Assembly (NCBI GenBank): GCA_020086605.1 | Contig: JACBWW010000021.1 | Coordinates: 3,283,385 to 3,347,384, forward strand | Origin: Lanius collurio | Lineage: Eukaryota > Chordata > Aves > Passeriformes > Laniidae | Reading direction: 5' to 3' | Length of the DNA: 64,000 bases | Shown: piece after piece, positions 32,323-46,700 of the stretch | Layout of the letters: every line of letters starts with the position of its first letter | Position numbering within the stretch: position 1 is the first letter of the stretch | Position numbers and translations under genes: made by a program | The notes under the pieces: generated by a model | Databases searched by the model: none | What the model was told of the DNA's origin: nothing | What the model saw: the letters and a program-made list of their open reading frames with translations, nothing else

Positions 32323-32925
32323 GAGCAGGGTCTTTGAAGTGCAAGGCTTTGAAGTTTAAAAAAAGCTAGCAAATTCCTGTTGCAGCTCACTGTCTGTGGA
32401 AAATCTGGAAGCTAAGACTTTTGACCAAAGAGGCTGGATAATGTTTAAAAGTAACAGACTGGGAAGTGTGGCTTTTGTGTTTTAACTGTTCATGCAGTGG
32501 TGGTGAAGGTGAGCTTCATTCAAAGAGTGTGTACCAAACAACACTGTCAGTCTCCGCCTTCCTTCTCTTCCACTCTGAGGCTTTGAGTGCATTCAGATCA
32601 CTGACATAAAATGTGTGTGTGGTGGAAGGGGGAGGGAGGAATTTCTCTCTTCCCGTTGCTATTGTGTTTTGTTATGTTTTGTGTCTGTTCGGTTTGTCTC
32701 CAGGATCAGAGAAGTGACTCAGAAAGTTATTTTCACAACAAGGGAGCATGGGAAAACACAAACACTAGTCTCTTAAAGCCACACAGCCCTGTTTATCACA
32801 CTCTGACATGCCTCACCTTCTGTTTGCTGGAATTGCAACCATGTGAGCTACCTTACTCCCTCCTCTAGAACCCTGTTTGGATTTTGCACCTTAGGCCTTT
32901 CCTTTTGTCTCTAGAAAATTGTGTC

Positions 32926-33070
32926 AAACTTCCCTACCCTCTTCTCCTTCCTTGTTTTCTATACTTATCTTCCCCCACTTTAACTTACTTTTCCCATTTA
33001 TTGCACCTCTCATCTGTTCCTCACACGGTCTCATCTCACCCCCCTTTCCATGCTGCCACATACATGAAAG
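32926..33070 (+). repeat. pyrimidine-rich stretch
   Basis: C/T-dominated sequence with words such as cctcttctccttccttg. It is low-complexity and not a clean microsatellite. Confidence 0.5.
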
Positions 33071-35256
33071 ATTCCAACCAGCACCATGTCTCTTGTCCTT
33101 CAGCTGGGCCTTTTTTCTCAATGGTGTCCTCCTATCTACCAACTGGGCATACCACACCTTCCCTCTGGGGGATGTCCCAGTCCTACCTGGTATGCTTTGG
33201 GCAGAACACTTGGGCTAGCTCTGAGAAGCCAGCCTGGGCACTATGAACTTTTGGGACCCTTTGGATTATTCCCTGTAAGTCCTAGTGCTGCAGGCCCAGA
33301 CCTGCTGTGCTGTGCTCAGCCAGGCACAATCATCCAGTGACGCAGAGAAGAAATATCAGCTCAGCAGAAACCTGGCAGCAACAGCATCCTGGCACCTCCC
33401 TTAGTCCAGCCCCTGGTGCCAACCCCTCTTTTTTGATTGAATATTTGTTTCAGCCAAGTGGGAGCCAAAGATTAAATCTAACTCCTGCCAGTGCCAACCA
33501 GGTAGAACAGGTTGATCCTTTATTTACAATTATGATGAGGTAGCAATTAAACTCTCGGGGTGTTTTCTCTTAGTGAGGTGGAGCAATTACTAAGCTCAGT
33601 GGTTTGTTTTTGTTAGCAGACCTTTAGCACTTGCCTATAACCCCCTCAGCTTCCTCTCATCTCTTCTCTTGTTTCTTTGACGACTTGTTTAACATAATCT
33701 TGGTCTCCAAGTTGCCAAAGCACAAATCTGCCCCAAAGCCTATGTTCAGTCATGCTCCTCTCTTCCCCAGACTGCATCCCTTTTCTGCTGCATGCATTGA
33801 GATATCTATTAAGATAATTCCTCCCTTTCCCTTTATCCTCTTAGCTGTGCCAGCAGTGCACTGTAGCTGGCTAAACACGTGCTTGCCTGCTTCAACTATT
33901 GCTCGACTTAGCTCCCTCCTCTGCTGCTCTTGGAAAACATGCTGCAGTTTCTGCTCATCTCAGGAGGTGCTGCCTTGCTTGCTTGCCCTGAAATTCTGTA
34001 GGAAGCCCCATGTGTATTCTGGTGCTGTACAAGCCTTTCTAGTCAGCTGCTACAAACACTTGTCTGATTGTCCCCACATCATTTTTATTTCAGTCTTCAT
34101 CTTCTCTCACTTTTCTATCTCTTTCTATTGACTTTGTGTTTATACTTATGTCACTTTAATCTCTTGCAGTCAGCTAGCAAAGCATGCCATGGGTGTGGTT
34201 CCTTGAAAGGTGAGCACAATGAAGCTTAAGGTGGATTACTTTGAAGCCAGAAATGATACACAGGTAAATGGCAATCGGAAAATCCCACCCTAATTATCAC
34301 ATTATTCTTGCTTCTCTTTTGAATTGCTGGACTCCTGCCAAGTCTATGAACATTTCATGACAAATGCTGAGTCACAGGCAAGACAGAAACCTTTGCATTT
34401 AGGAACGGGAGAGGAGAGGCAGGAGTGAATGTGTTAACATACACATTTCAGAGCGTGGGTGCCTGGGTGGGAAGGCACTACTGTATCAAGGCAGCAATTC
34501 CATACTTAAACTGAACAGGGATATTCCTTTGGAGGGAATTGTTTCCCTTTTCATCCTTTGAGCAAGTTTAGAAAACAATCTTTGACTGCTCTTCTGTTAG
34601 CAGACACAAGGTGGATCTTTCATTGTAGGAAGACTTCCAGAATGCTACTCTTTAGAGGCTATTATAACAAACAGTGCCTAAAAGTGTTGTGTAACCTGTA
34701 TTTCCAAGAAACTTCAGATTCATTCCTTCACATCTGCTAATACCTTATGTGTTTGAGAAAGTGGCTCACATTTGTGTTTCTATTTTCTCATCTTTAAAAT
34801 TAGGAAAGAACATTTCAGGATACTGTGAGATTACATTGCTGCTGTTTTCACATGGTATTGCTATTTGCAGAGATACCAGAAATTTGCAAAGAACTGGGGT
34901 TTGAAAGAAAGGACAGCTGACTCTCTGAACTTTAAGTCACACATATTATTCCTATAACTATCTTGAAAGATAGTAAAGAAAAATGTAATATACACCACCT
35001 TTAAGAAAGGAATTTCACTGTGTAACTGCAAAATACCAGTTAAAGCACAGAAAAATACAAAATAAACATCACATAAACTCTCTCAATGGTTAAAAGAAAT
35101 ACCATTTTAAACAATAGCACTGGGTGAAATTTAAATAAAGACACCAAACAAGATATCAAGTCTGAAATGAACAGCAGAAGTATTAACAATTGATGCTTTT
35201 TAGGTGATAAATAGAGAAGGAAATTAAGAGAAAACCAGTATTTCATAGTTATAAGT

Positions 35257-35262
35257 TTTATT
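35257..35262 (-). terminator. KLF13: candidate KLF13 distal poly(A) signal
   Basis: The - strand reads AATAAA, followed by T-rich sequence within 30-50 bases. It is the last convincing hexamer before the composition changes. Confidence 0.4.
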
Positions 35263-35880
35263 TTGGAAAATGTAAACCTCACTAACCATGCATACAAGTT
35301 AAGACAATATTTTACAGTTCTTAATTTTCTTCCTTTTTCCATTTTTTCCTTTTATAGTTGTTGCATAGGACATTATCACAATATATAATCTATGCAATGC
35401 AAAATACATAAAAGTTACAGCAGAGCAAGAATAGATGAACATATAACTGTACAACTGTAATACTTCAATGTAGTGATTTAAAGAGCTGGAAGTGAGCCAC
35501 AGAAGCATTCATGTGCTGCTGATAAACCTGTACAAGTGAGGATGACACGGGCAGCTTCACGGTTCCCCACAGCTGGAGGGTTGGCTGTGAACACGTGCAT
35601 ACTCCCTGGCACACGTGTCCTCTGTCCCCCACTCAGGGCTGGAAAAGCACAAGTGCATGCACACACGTCCCCAAATGCACAATATACACAAGTAAATGCA
35701 CCTGTAACCAGAGATGAAACTCAACCACAAATCTCCAACAGGTTCTACAGTTCCAAATGCAATGGCATTTGGATCTAGGAATTTGGTTCAGGTCCAGCAC
35801 TAGTTATAATGAAATGGATACCTATTTTTGCTCTGTAGACATCCCTTCATTACTCAGTGTGTAGTACAGACACACCACTG

Positions 35881-36000
35881 TGTACTTATGTATACACACA
35901 TACACTATATAATATACACATATATATGTACTTATATATATATATATGTGCATATGCTTATATAAATCCATATATAAAAATATATATATTTATAAAAACC
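35881..36000. repeat. AT/TA-rich microsatellite
   Basis: Interrupted TA and CA dinucleotide runs, including an eight-unit TA stretch around 35933-35946. It lies within the probable KLF13 3' UTR and is likely length-variable. Confidence 0.8.
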
Positions 36001-38525
36001 TATACCAGTGGATGGGCTTTTGCATTCTATATTCTGGCTTATGGGATAAACAAGTATAATTTGGATATTTTCTTCTGCCTAAGGCTATAGCTTGTATTCC
36101 CGAGAGTTACAAACACAGATGTTCATCATACCATTCACTGACATAGACTAGATGTTAGCACCCAATGCACAAACAGATGGTGGAATGGAGTAAAAGAGCA
36201 CCTGAAAGTTAGTTTGGAGGCATAACCTGATGAAATTAGTAAATCTAACGGCAATGAAAAGGCAAAAACAACACTGCACCTCATAAAGTAAAATTCTGTA
36301 ACTCCCAACAAAGCACTGGAGAAGAGCAGTTGTGAAACAGGTAAAAGGCTCCTCACACAGCCTTTAATGCCCGGCTGTGCAAGACAAGGACAGCACTGAA
36401 CGTCTTGGCACGGGTAATGAGGTTTAAAGGCATACAGAGGCTCTCACAGCTACAACTTATGGCAAGGGTTAATGCACTAGAGAGGGTGGGACACATACAG
36501 GAATTGGGTGTTACCAAAGAACAGAGGCTTCTGATGACTTGTCATAAATATATACCTTTGCAATTATGTAAACAGATACTATGCATGTATTATAAAAGCA
36601 AGGAGCAATTAATTTGCAGATACAAAATATTCTCACAAAATCTAGCTGCCAGGAATTTATCAGGACTGCTTTCTAACAAGCAGGATGAAAACTGAATTCA
36701 TGTTGCCATTAGGCCTTTGCACAGGATGAGGTTAATGGAAGGGGTGTAGGAGTTTCTAAGAGCATTTTTAGTTTCAGCTGAGCGGTGGTAATGAGGTGAT
36801 GATTTTCACTTGCACCTGTTTCCTATAGCAAGGCAGTTCAGCTCAACACTTAGAGAGGAAGTAGGAATCATGGTTGGTGAAAAACAAGCTTTCAGGGCTT
36901 TCTAAATAATAATAAAGCTGTTGCTATAGTCTGAAAAAAAAAAAAAATCACAGTCGCATTTTGGAAGAACACCTCAACAGACTGCAAGGGGACAGGAGGA
37001 GGTGGGAGAGATGCACACTCCTCCAGATGGAGAAACCTGCACCTTGCCAGAGCAGTATTTCCTGAGTTTGACATGCTCGTTGCTGTGCCAGGAGACTGTT
37101 TTCGATTACACTGCTGGGTGAAGCAACAGGAAGGTAAAAATCTGAGGTTAGTTTGGATAAGAATACAGATTTCAAAACATAATTGGAGCTGTTCTGACTT
37201 CTCATATATGCAAAACTCAGGAGGAACCATCATGAGAATGGAGTCTAATGACCTTGCTGATCATTAGACATTTCTATCAGATGCTAAAAAAACCCAAACA
37301 CTCTTTTTTCATATGAAAATATTAAGAGAAGTTCTTGCTCACATTCAGTTTTAGAAAATACTAGTGGTTTGGAGTTTATAATTTTATCCTAAAACTATAA
37401 TGTATCAAACTTTTAATGGAGATATTTGAAACTCTAGCTGGGATTTTAAAACACAGTAACTTGACTGTCAGCCTAAAATATGCTGAGGTATTTACAGCTA
37501 AGCTGTAAAAACAAAAAAGTTTTAACAACCAATTTCAGAGAATTTCCTGAAAGTGTCATTATGTTGGCTATATGCAATCCCATGATGTTCTCATTAAATG
37601 AACTGACTGAACTGGAAATTTGACTTTGAACCAATTTTTATTTTCCTGCTTAAACCTGGAGAATTACTAGTAATATCTATGAAGAATACAAGTAAAATGT
37701 TAGTTCACTGTTTGAGTTAACGATTAAATAGTTCTGTGTCCCTCAGAACAGGTTGTCCCATAACCTTTATATCCTATAATCTCAGTACTAATAAAATCTG
37801 GTTCAAATATTCCTTCTCCAGGCTAGTAAAACAACTTGTTTGTAATGTATAAACTGATTCATGCTTAATTGTTAAATCCTAAATAAATGGACTGGAGTGA
37901 TTTTTCCTTTCCTGAAGATTAAATTATGCTCTTGTTGGTTTTACAACAAAATGAACTTGGAACATGTAGCCAAAAATGTTTGCCAATACTTAAGTGTTCC
38001 TTTTGATTTTGGTTGTTCCCCTTTTCCTCCATATAGGTCTCTTAAGGTAAAATGATAATGAGAAAAGTGTTTGACTTGTTTTGAAGTATGTGCACAAGAC
38101 ACAGCTGACCTGTGGAATTCCTTGAGCTAGATATCTGAAATGCCTCTCTACTAACAACAGCACAAGAGCACTTTTAGCAGTCACAGAAATGACTGGAATG
38201 TGGATTCCTGTTAACAAAATTCTATCAAGTTGTTAAAATTGTGTATCTCAGTAGACGAGATTTAAAAAAAAATAAAAGAAAAAGAGGAAATCTGTTGAGG
38301 CCAACAGATCTGGTTTTCCCCTAACTACAGAGGTTGGGCAACTCATCCCATTGCCTCTATTTGTCATCTTGCAAAAAAAACCTTACAATGTTCTTTCATT
38401 TTCTGTGAAATGAAACAGTAGAATTGTGCCTCGCACAACTTACAGTTCAAAGGGGGAAATTAACAGAGGTGAAATCAGAAACAAATAAACAGGAAAAAAA
38501 TACTGAAACATCTGCACTTGTTTAC

Positions 38526-38570
38526 AGTTGTATAGTTGTGTAAATACTTGCAGTATTTCTCTATACAACT
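38526..38570. repeat. two-tier hairpin in probable KLF13 3' UTR
   Basis: The outer arms agttgtatag (38526-38535) and ctatacaact (38561-38570) pair perfectly over 10 bp. Inside them aaatact (38542-38548) and agtattt (38552-38558) pair over 7 bp around a 3-base loop. The total of 45 nt is short for a microRNA precursor. Confidence 0.7.
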
Positions 38571-40466
38571 AATAGAATGTGTAGTATTAGGAATAATGTA
38601 TATTATGGAAGTACCTGTGGAACTACTTGGAAATCTCTATTAGCTTCTCACAGTTAACATACAGTATAACAAAACCTTGCAAAACTGGATCAGTGCAAAG
38701 CAGCAAGTAAGATACAGGTTATTGGGACTCTGGAGGCATTCCCTTAATATCAAATGACAGGTTTGGCGCAGAGAGTTTCTTTTCCCGTGCTACACTTCAC
38801 TGCATTTATACCCTACAGTAAAAACAGCAAACATCCCAGAATTCCAGAATCAAAAGGACCTGAATTTATAATATGCACCATCAGATCCATACAAACTAAG
38901 GAAAGTGTATTTGCTGCCAGTGAGGCTTTCAGTACATCACAATGCTCCTGGTCTTTTACTATATTTTCTACCATATAAAACATAAAAATCTACCTCTTTG
39001 TGCTCTATCTAGTGTTAAATATTTGAAAGTTATCAAAAACCAGCCAATGTTCCCTTTCTGTTATTAAGCTGTTATTCAGAAATAAGAGCACCTTGCTTTA
39101 TGCTGGTATGTGTATTTTTGAGAAACTTGAAGTAGTGCTGAGCTATAATGTAATTTTATTTTGACTTAAAAATGCATATTTTATTTTTCCAGTCAGAAGA
39201 TACCTTATGATTTTCACTTCCTTTTGCCAACAACCACAATTTTGATGCAACAGAATACAGAAACTGTCTTAGCCAATTTTTCTTTCCAAGCTACAGCTCT
39301 TCAGTAGGTAAGTACCTTGATAACAGTTTTGGTGGGCATTGGTTCAGTAATGCTATTTCCATAGTTCATTAAAAAAACAAACAAAAAAACAATAAGAAAA
39401 CAAAGGAGGAAGAAACAAAGGAAATTGTTTAAGTCAGTGTGGTTTGATTTGAATATTCTGTTGGTCCCATACTGAACAGGCAGTGCAGACAGCTTAACAA
39501 CTTGGAGAGAGTGACAACAGGATGTCTCCAAGATTCCAGGCCACTTTGCAATATAATGTTACCCAGTGTAAATTTGTTTCTTCGTGATTTAGGTTATTTA
39601 TTTAAGGCATCTCGTTGAAAATTTTTTCTCAGAATATTTTCTAGCATGAAACAAACCAACAAACAAGTTTATCAACCTCACAGAGATTTTTGCAATAGGA
39701 AGTTGGTTTTGGAGAATCTTCAGCATGAAGTGAGAAGACAGCTTGCTACTGTAAGCAGAGGGCAGCTTGAAGAAAGACAAGACTCCTGTTTGGACACTCC
39801 CCAGCACAGGTGTATAATCAGGAACACAAACAATGGAAGAGTCCGTTACTACATTCCAGTATTGGGTTGGTTTCTGTATTGTTTGCTTGTTTTGTATTTT
39901 TTCCCCAGTGAACCTAACAAAAAGCTTCTGAGTGCAATTATATTTACAGACTAAGGCCGTGGTTAGGGTGTGTCTTCATTGTAATTATTGTGTAACATAA
40001 ATATCCATCCCTGAGAAAGGAGAAGTGGGACACAAATCCAACACAGTTGATTTTTAAGTGTATGTATGCTCATGTTGTGCAATCCGGTTTTACAAACTAC
40101 TTTGACACCTGAGGTGAATTAAGCGGACTTTTTTCCTTTATTTTTAGGGGTTTTTTGTTTTCTTATAAAGAATAATGAAGAGGATCCAAAAATGTTTGCA
40201 AAATATATGAAATATTGAGACAGCAGGAGTCACTAAGTGTAACATGTAAGTCTGTCTGTTCATGAGGTTAGAATAGCCACTTGTGTGGTTGGGTAAAGAA
40301 AATCTGACTGAAAATTGCAGTGGGAGGCAGCTAATTTACTGATTTTTAAAAAAGAGAGAGTAGGAACTGAAGGAGGGGAAGCAACAGAGTTTTTAAATGT
40401 GTGCAACACAAACAAAACTCCACGTTAGGCATTAGAGGCAAAGTGCTGACATCCAGTGCAGGTAGT

Positions 40467-40759
40467 CTACGGGGAGCTGGCGGGGCTGATGGTGGGGCTC
40501 GAGGCGTCCGAGCGGCTGTAGTCACTGACAGAGCCTGTCCGGGAGCTGCTGCCGCTCCTCCTCTTGAGCATGCTGGGGTGGAAGTTGGCGTGGCGCCGGG
40601 CGTGCTTGGTCAGGTGGTCGCTGCGCATGAAGCGTTTCTCACACAGGGGGCAGCTGAACTTCTTCTCTCCGGTGTGAGTGCGGTAGTGCCGGGCCAGCTC
40701 ATCCGAGCGAGCAAACTTCTTACTACAACCCTGCCAGTTGCATTCGAAGGGCCGCTCAC
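40467..40759 (-). CDS. KLF13: KLF13 exon 2 (zinc fingers 2 and 3, C-terminus)
   Basis: The exon begins with GT completing the split Gly codon and reads [20 protein letters not shown], then [40 protein letters not shown] and the tail [36 protein letters not shown]. The stop codon is at 40467-40469. The - strand acceptor is tttgctccctgcag. The DNA-contacting helix residues (RSDE..R and RSDH..K) match the KLF family. Confidence 0.97.
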
Positions 40760-43700
40760 CTGCAGGGAGCAAACGCAGCACGGTTAGAAAGGAGAGCAGC
40801 GTCTTCCACGGGCTGTTTTTTTGTGTGCAGATAGAACTAAAAGGTTTGAAGCTGGGTGGATGCTACTTGGCACTAACTGGATGGGGAAGGTGTTACTCTC
40901 TGCCAGAGAGGAGGCTGCTGTAGTATTCCATTAAAAAATACTGTCAAACTAGTCATGTACCTTATTTGATAACTGGGTCTTCAGGGATGCTGGGCTCCTG
41001 ATCCTTTCATGGATATCACATCTTATCTCTCTTGTGGTCTGTTGAACTTTATGACTTAATAATATCTGTACTGAGCTTTATAGTATATTCACTTATTCCT
41101 CCAAGCTTTCCCGATGTGTCTGACTCAGTGCTGAAGTTCAGAAGGTGTGATGAAGTCTTCCTCTTCAGCTATTTTAAAAGTTATGGTAAAAATGCAAAAC
41201 AGCAATTTTGAGGCACTGGATGTGAGGCTCTCACCTTGTATTCTCCACAGTTGAGCCTGTGTTTACTGCACTTGCTACAAACTACTACAGTTTCTCTTGT
41301 TCACTGCCTTAGGCCTCCTTCTGAAGTGAGGCAGGGAGCGCTGCATTCCAGCTGGGGACCGGTGTCACCTTGAAGGTACCAGCCAGCCTTTTTTAAATAG
41401 CTACCATGAGCTTAAGTGACACTTAAGCTTGGAGCAATGAGCAGTGAGCTCACAGAAAGACTGATCTGGTGACCTGGTGCAGTTCTGAACAGATCTCAGA
41501 CATGGGACACACATGTGGTGCTGGAGGTGTGCTCTTGGGCACTGTGGTGGATGTGCAGCCTGGGAAGCTGCACAGGCTGCAGACAGAAGGGGTGTTCTTG
41601 GCTAGATGGGCATCTGGAATATATTCCCAGCTTCATCACTGATGTGCTGCATAGCTTGGGCACCTCATATTATTTGCTTCCATCTTTGGTATCTCCAGTT
41701 GATAAAAATGAAAACGTTAAATCATGAGATTTGCTGTCCACTATTTCTGCATATTGGTTTGGTTCTTACTGTCACTGAGTCTGAACATTACATATTCTTT
41801 AAATGGTATTAATTGAGAACATCTTATTGTTTTGTGAATACATAGACTTAGCATTTTTTGTAGTTGTAATTTTAGTAACTTCCTACTTGCACCAATCCTA
41901 ATGTTTCTAATTCTGAATAGCCTGTTCAAGAGGCACAGAGAGCTGTATAAATTCTGGGCCAAAATAAGAAATGAAAGTTCTCTCCACAATACACTAAATA
42001 GGAAATAAAGAAAGAAATTAGCTCCCTGGAGAAGTTAAAGGTACCTTAAATAAAACTGTCTGAGAGCAAAATTGACCCCAGCAAGTTTTCAATCTAAGCA
42101 GCCAATAATCTGCTTTAAATTCACACATTTGGCAATAACATTTATCTCCAGAATCTGCTTAGGAAGCTCCTGCTCAGAAAAATAGTTGTATAGGTTCCTT
42201 TTTTCTCTGTTCATGTGTCTCAATGAACAGAGAAGCAAGTCTTTTTAAAATAGGATTTTGTTCAAGAATCTGGAGAAAGCAAGTGTCCCTGATGTTTCCT
42301 TGATTATTTAGGAGAAAGACCAAGGCTCATTAGAACCAATCGTTCTCAAGCACGTTTGGTGGATTTCACTACACCCGCAGCCACAATGGATAATGCAGTG
42401 GTTGTATGTGTGCAGTACACACAGAGATTGTAGTACAGAGAACCATGACCACCCCCTCCTAGGGACTAGCAAAAGGCAGCAAAAATGAACAGAACTTTCA
42501 GGTGGCTTCCCCTGGCCTACAGCCTAAAAAACTCAAGGTTCCACAAATGAATTTAAGAATAAAACCACAACCAACTGGATTTAAAGGATACAGTTTGCTG
42601 CTTAAAATAACCCATGGAAATCTATTCAGTGTCTTCCACAGTCTTATCCTGCCTGCAAACTGTCAGGGACTGAACTCTCCATCTGCTGCTAGAAATGGGA
42701 AACAAATGTGTTTTGGCTGTTTGTCATATATCCAGTCATGTGTTCTTAGATATGTTCCTGCCTGTAGTGGGACACCCCATTGGGTGACCACATTCACTGG
42801 TCTCCTCCCTATGTTTTGGTCATACCACAGATATACATCTTAGAGGACTTTGGAACCCTTGGGAAGAAGGGCAGTGAGACATGGTCTGAGGGGTACATGT
42901 GGCCTGCAGAATCACAGTTCCTCATCCCTGAGCTATGGCATCAGTTTTTGGTAAGGTAAGTTTTTGCTACGTGGCCTTTGGATGTTTCTATTGCCTGAGT
43001 TAATTTCTCTGTGTTTATTTTCACTACAAATGGTATCAGCAAATGTACTCCACTAGAAGAACTGTCTGACAAAAAGAGTGCTTTCAGACAAGGAAGGGAA
43101 AAGTTGTCATGCAATGTTTTACTTCTGTTGTTGACACTACCATGAAGCACAGACAAAATGGTACCTTTTGTTCTGATTAGTTTAATAGCACCAGCTGCTC
43201 CTGGTTCCATCATTTGGGAACCGGCAGTAGGCACAACATGGCAATTCTTAACTAGAGAGGTGGTTCTGAAGCAGGATTGTGTAAAATCAGTGTTATCCAG
43301 CACTAGCAGGTGATGATTGCACAACTTATCTGCCCTTCTCCTCACTGCCCATCAAATCTGGATGACAGCATTCAGGTTCCCACTCACCCGTCTGATTTGA
43401 TGTTAATGATGGTGAGGACTTGGGTGCTGAGCCAAAAAAAGTGGTACTTCTTCCACTGTATTTCTACCATCCCTGTCCTTCTCCTTCCTAGGGACTATTT
43501 TTACCTCTCAGTCTTCTCTTGTCTTGATTTTTATACATTCTTAGTACTTGTCTTTTAAGTTTCTTGGCCAAGTGATTTTCCACTGACAGCTGGCATCACT
43601 CTCTAGTAGTGGTAAAAGTTCTCTAGAGTACTGCCCAGCTTTGTTGGTTTAGCAATTCCTCTTCAAAGAAAAACTGTATTGTGAGGAAATGCTGGATGCC

Positions 43701-46700
43701 TTGTGTGAAGATATGAGAGTCATTATTGTTCATAAAAAATTAGTACACAGTCTGGAACAAAGTTGCTGCAGGGTATTAATTAAGGCAAGACCCAGCTGCT
43801 GCTCCAAAACCACACATGGAAATTCACTGGCTGTCATCATTCTCATCTCTCAAACAAAAGGGATGTGGTTTTCTGTGCAGGTAAGTTATATAAATGTCCT
43901 TTTACCAGCAGTAAAGCAATCAACAGAATGAGAGATTATATGAATTGATTGCCTAATCTCATTAGGGAACATGCAGCCACAGTACAACGCTCCTGCATAA
44001 GCAGTAACCCGTGGACGTGTTACTCTCAACAGAGAGCTTTCACCATTAAAATGGCTGTAACACAACACAATAAAGATTCTTTCAGCCTGTTTTAGGCAAT
44101 GCTGAAGTCTTGTAGATGCTGAAGAATTGTACCTTTATACACTGAGTGCATAATGTGATCTTACAGATAATTGTAGAAGTGTTTTCAAGTATGTTAGATA
44201 TGGCAGGAAACACATCAAGCATGTGAATGTGTATACTGAGAGTCTTAATGCTGTGCCTTGGCAGCAGGAGTATCTTTGTGCATTATGAGCCTTACTAATA
44301 TGTCTCAAAGAGTCCTAAGTCTCCAAAAGATAAAGATGCTTGAAAATAAATTAATCAAAAAGCAACTCCGTCTTCATTATCTTTGGAGAGGCAGGCAAGA
44401 GATGCCTTTAAAAGATAAGGAATACTTTAATTATTTTTTCACAATTTTAAATAGGTTTGGATATCCATGTTCTAAATCCTCCTAAATGGTAACCTTTCTA
44501 GCTTCTTTGCCAGGGCATGTGACATCACATAACTTGTGTTACAGTTACACAAACTGATGGAAAAACATTACGTTTGAGAATTAGATTCAGCTGATCTCAA
44601 CTGAAAATTATACAATCAAGAACATTTTTGGCTTTTTCCTGAACTCCACCCTGTGAAAAAGCAGGTAGTGTAAAGCCACTTTAAGAAACTTGCAGCACTC
44701 ACCAAGTGCAAGTACGTGAGCTCTGCAGGTGCACTGAGTTCCAAATTCCTTTCTGGGGCACAGGGCTTGCTGCTCATGTTGTCTGGCAGAGCAGCCTCCC
44801 AAAGGAAACCCAGAGCTGCCTGGGCTATAGAAACAGCATTAAAAAAAAATGCACCTCTAGCCTCTCTTGCTGGAAAGGGTTCAGAAGCAACTAGAGCCAG
44901 CCTGTTCTTATGATATTACATAAAGGTCCTTTGTATTACTGTGTATTTGTCAATCATAGTGAGGCAACTGTACATAGTTATGGGAAACTGAAACTGCAGC
45001 CATGGTGGTACCAGATGGGATGTCTACTGAGCTTCATTTGTACAATCCTTTTAATGCACACATAGTTTTAAGGACTCTTTTCCTATTTAGTGAGACTCCT
45101 GTACAGACCCTGGAATAATCTGCTTCCTGCTTCACCAATTCATCTGTCTGACATCCAGCATCTGAATGTCAATTAAAAAAAGATAGCAAGTACTGTGTAG
45201 GCCTAAGCATACTTTGAAAATAACATCCTAATGACTGAAATGCCCAAACAGTTTAAGACAACCGTTTTCCAACTCAAAATGCAAAGATTAGGCAATTGTA
45301 TGTGAACAATTTGAAGTGTCACATTCACTGCCCTACAGATTAGACTATTATCAAGTCAAACCACATACTGGGGGCTATTTTTTTTCAATTGAACTCACGT
45401 AATAGCTCTTCACATTATGTTAGCATCTTCAAGCACATGTCAAGGCCATGCAGTAACAAAGAAATTTGTATCCTGGGAATTCCACAAGTGCCTGCAAAAC
45501 CAGAAACAGTAAACCAGAAACAATTTTCTGTGATCTTTAATCTGTTTTGCTGCTTCCCAGAACAGGGTTGAATGTTGTTATAAAAACAGACCAGAAGCCT
45601 GAACATGCTGCTGTGTGCTGTTCTTATGTTTCTACATTTTCATATACATAATTAAGAGTATATTTGGAAACACATGTCAGCAGGCTGGGTGGGGAGGATG
45701 AGGGGCAGACAGTTTAATAGAGATGTGACTGAAGAGGCCTTCCTCCAGGAGAGGAAATGCTATCCTGGGAAAAATATCCAACCAAGCAGACTATGTTCTT
45801 GAGACTGGACTGTTATTAAAAAAAAAAAAAAAAAGAGGAAAGGTCATGCCTCAATAGTACTGATGTATATTTATGAATAGTTTAATTTCTGATATTCTCT
45901 TGTTATAAAAAAGCCCTTTTGCATGGTCAAATAACAAATCCATAATTTCAGTGCAAGAGAGAATAATACTTTGATGTTAGGCAAATGTGATAAAAGGGAT
46001 AAAAAAATTCCAAAGCCTCACAATTTCAAATTCCTATAAAATGAACCACTTAATTTTAAATTAATTATTTTAGGGGTGATATTTCATAACCAAATAAGCC
46101 AAATGCAATCGGGTTTTTTGCATCTTCTTTTGTGTCTGTCCAACAGCTTTGGAGTATCTCAGCCACCTTCACACACATCTAACAGAGGTAGCAAATTCAG
46201 AAATATTAAGCTTCACTAGTTCCAGGAAATGAGGATGTTTAAATAATGTTCTCAGTGAAAAGTTATATGGTGAATTAGACTGTCACTAGACACTGGAAAC
46301 CCAGTGTGGGAGTGTGCTATGAATGTCCAAATCCAAGAAGAGCTCCAGTTAGAGTTCCCATGTTCCTGGACACTGGCACAGTCCCCTATGCCCCTAGGAC
46401 ACACAGTAACAGCAGCTAGGTTGCACTAGGACCTGCAGACAGAAGCATGCAAATTCCTGCTAATTCCATTATTTGTCATGTGACCTTTTTTTTGGAACTG
46501 GAGTTCTCAGAATTCCAGCAGGCACAAACCCAGGCAGCTACAAAGTTCATTCACTTTAAAGTGTGCATTGTCTTTATTTTGACCTTAACAAATCCAGTCA
46601 TTACACACAGAAATTACTGGATCTTATGTTTACTGTGTGCATAGGAAACTACTACTGAGTAGGAGCTGCAACAGGTGCCATACCTCCATTATTGAAATCT

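Larger units (their letters stand above)
27968..35240. other. intergenic region between convergent OTUD7A and KLF13
   Basis: No reading frame here resembles a known protein or carries convincing splice sites. Notable bits are an 18-bp palindrome (28565-28582), a T12/A14 foldback (32271-32322) and a pyrimidine-rich stretch (about 32926-33070). Open frames near 31555-32180 and 33631-34131 look like chance products of base composition. Confidence 0.6.
35243..40466 (-). other. KLF13: probable KLF13 3' untranslated region
   Basis: On the - strand this follows the KLF13 stop codon and contains no coding exon. AATAAA (tttatt on the + strand) occurs at 35257-35262, followed on the - strand by a T-rich stretch, which would give a 3' UTR of about 5.2 kb. 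KLF13 mRNAs in mammals also have multi-kilobase 3' UTRs. Other hexamers (for example 40137-40142) would give much shorter forms. The end point is inference. Confidence 0.4.

Noticed and set aside
33631..34131. 166-codon Ser/Cys/Leu-rich frame
   Set aside because: It lies in pyrimidine-rich DNA, which yields few stops; the residues follow that composition and no domain is visible.
38526..38570. microRNA precursor
   Set aside because: The hairpin is only 45 nt and has an asymmetric internal loop, too short for a typical precursor arm of about 22 nt.
39646..39954. 102-codon + strand frame near KLF13 exon 2
   Set aside because: It lies in the probable KLF13 3' UTR, antisense, without domains or promoter.
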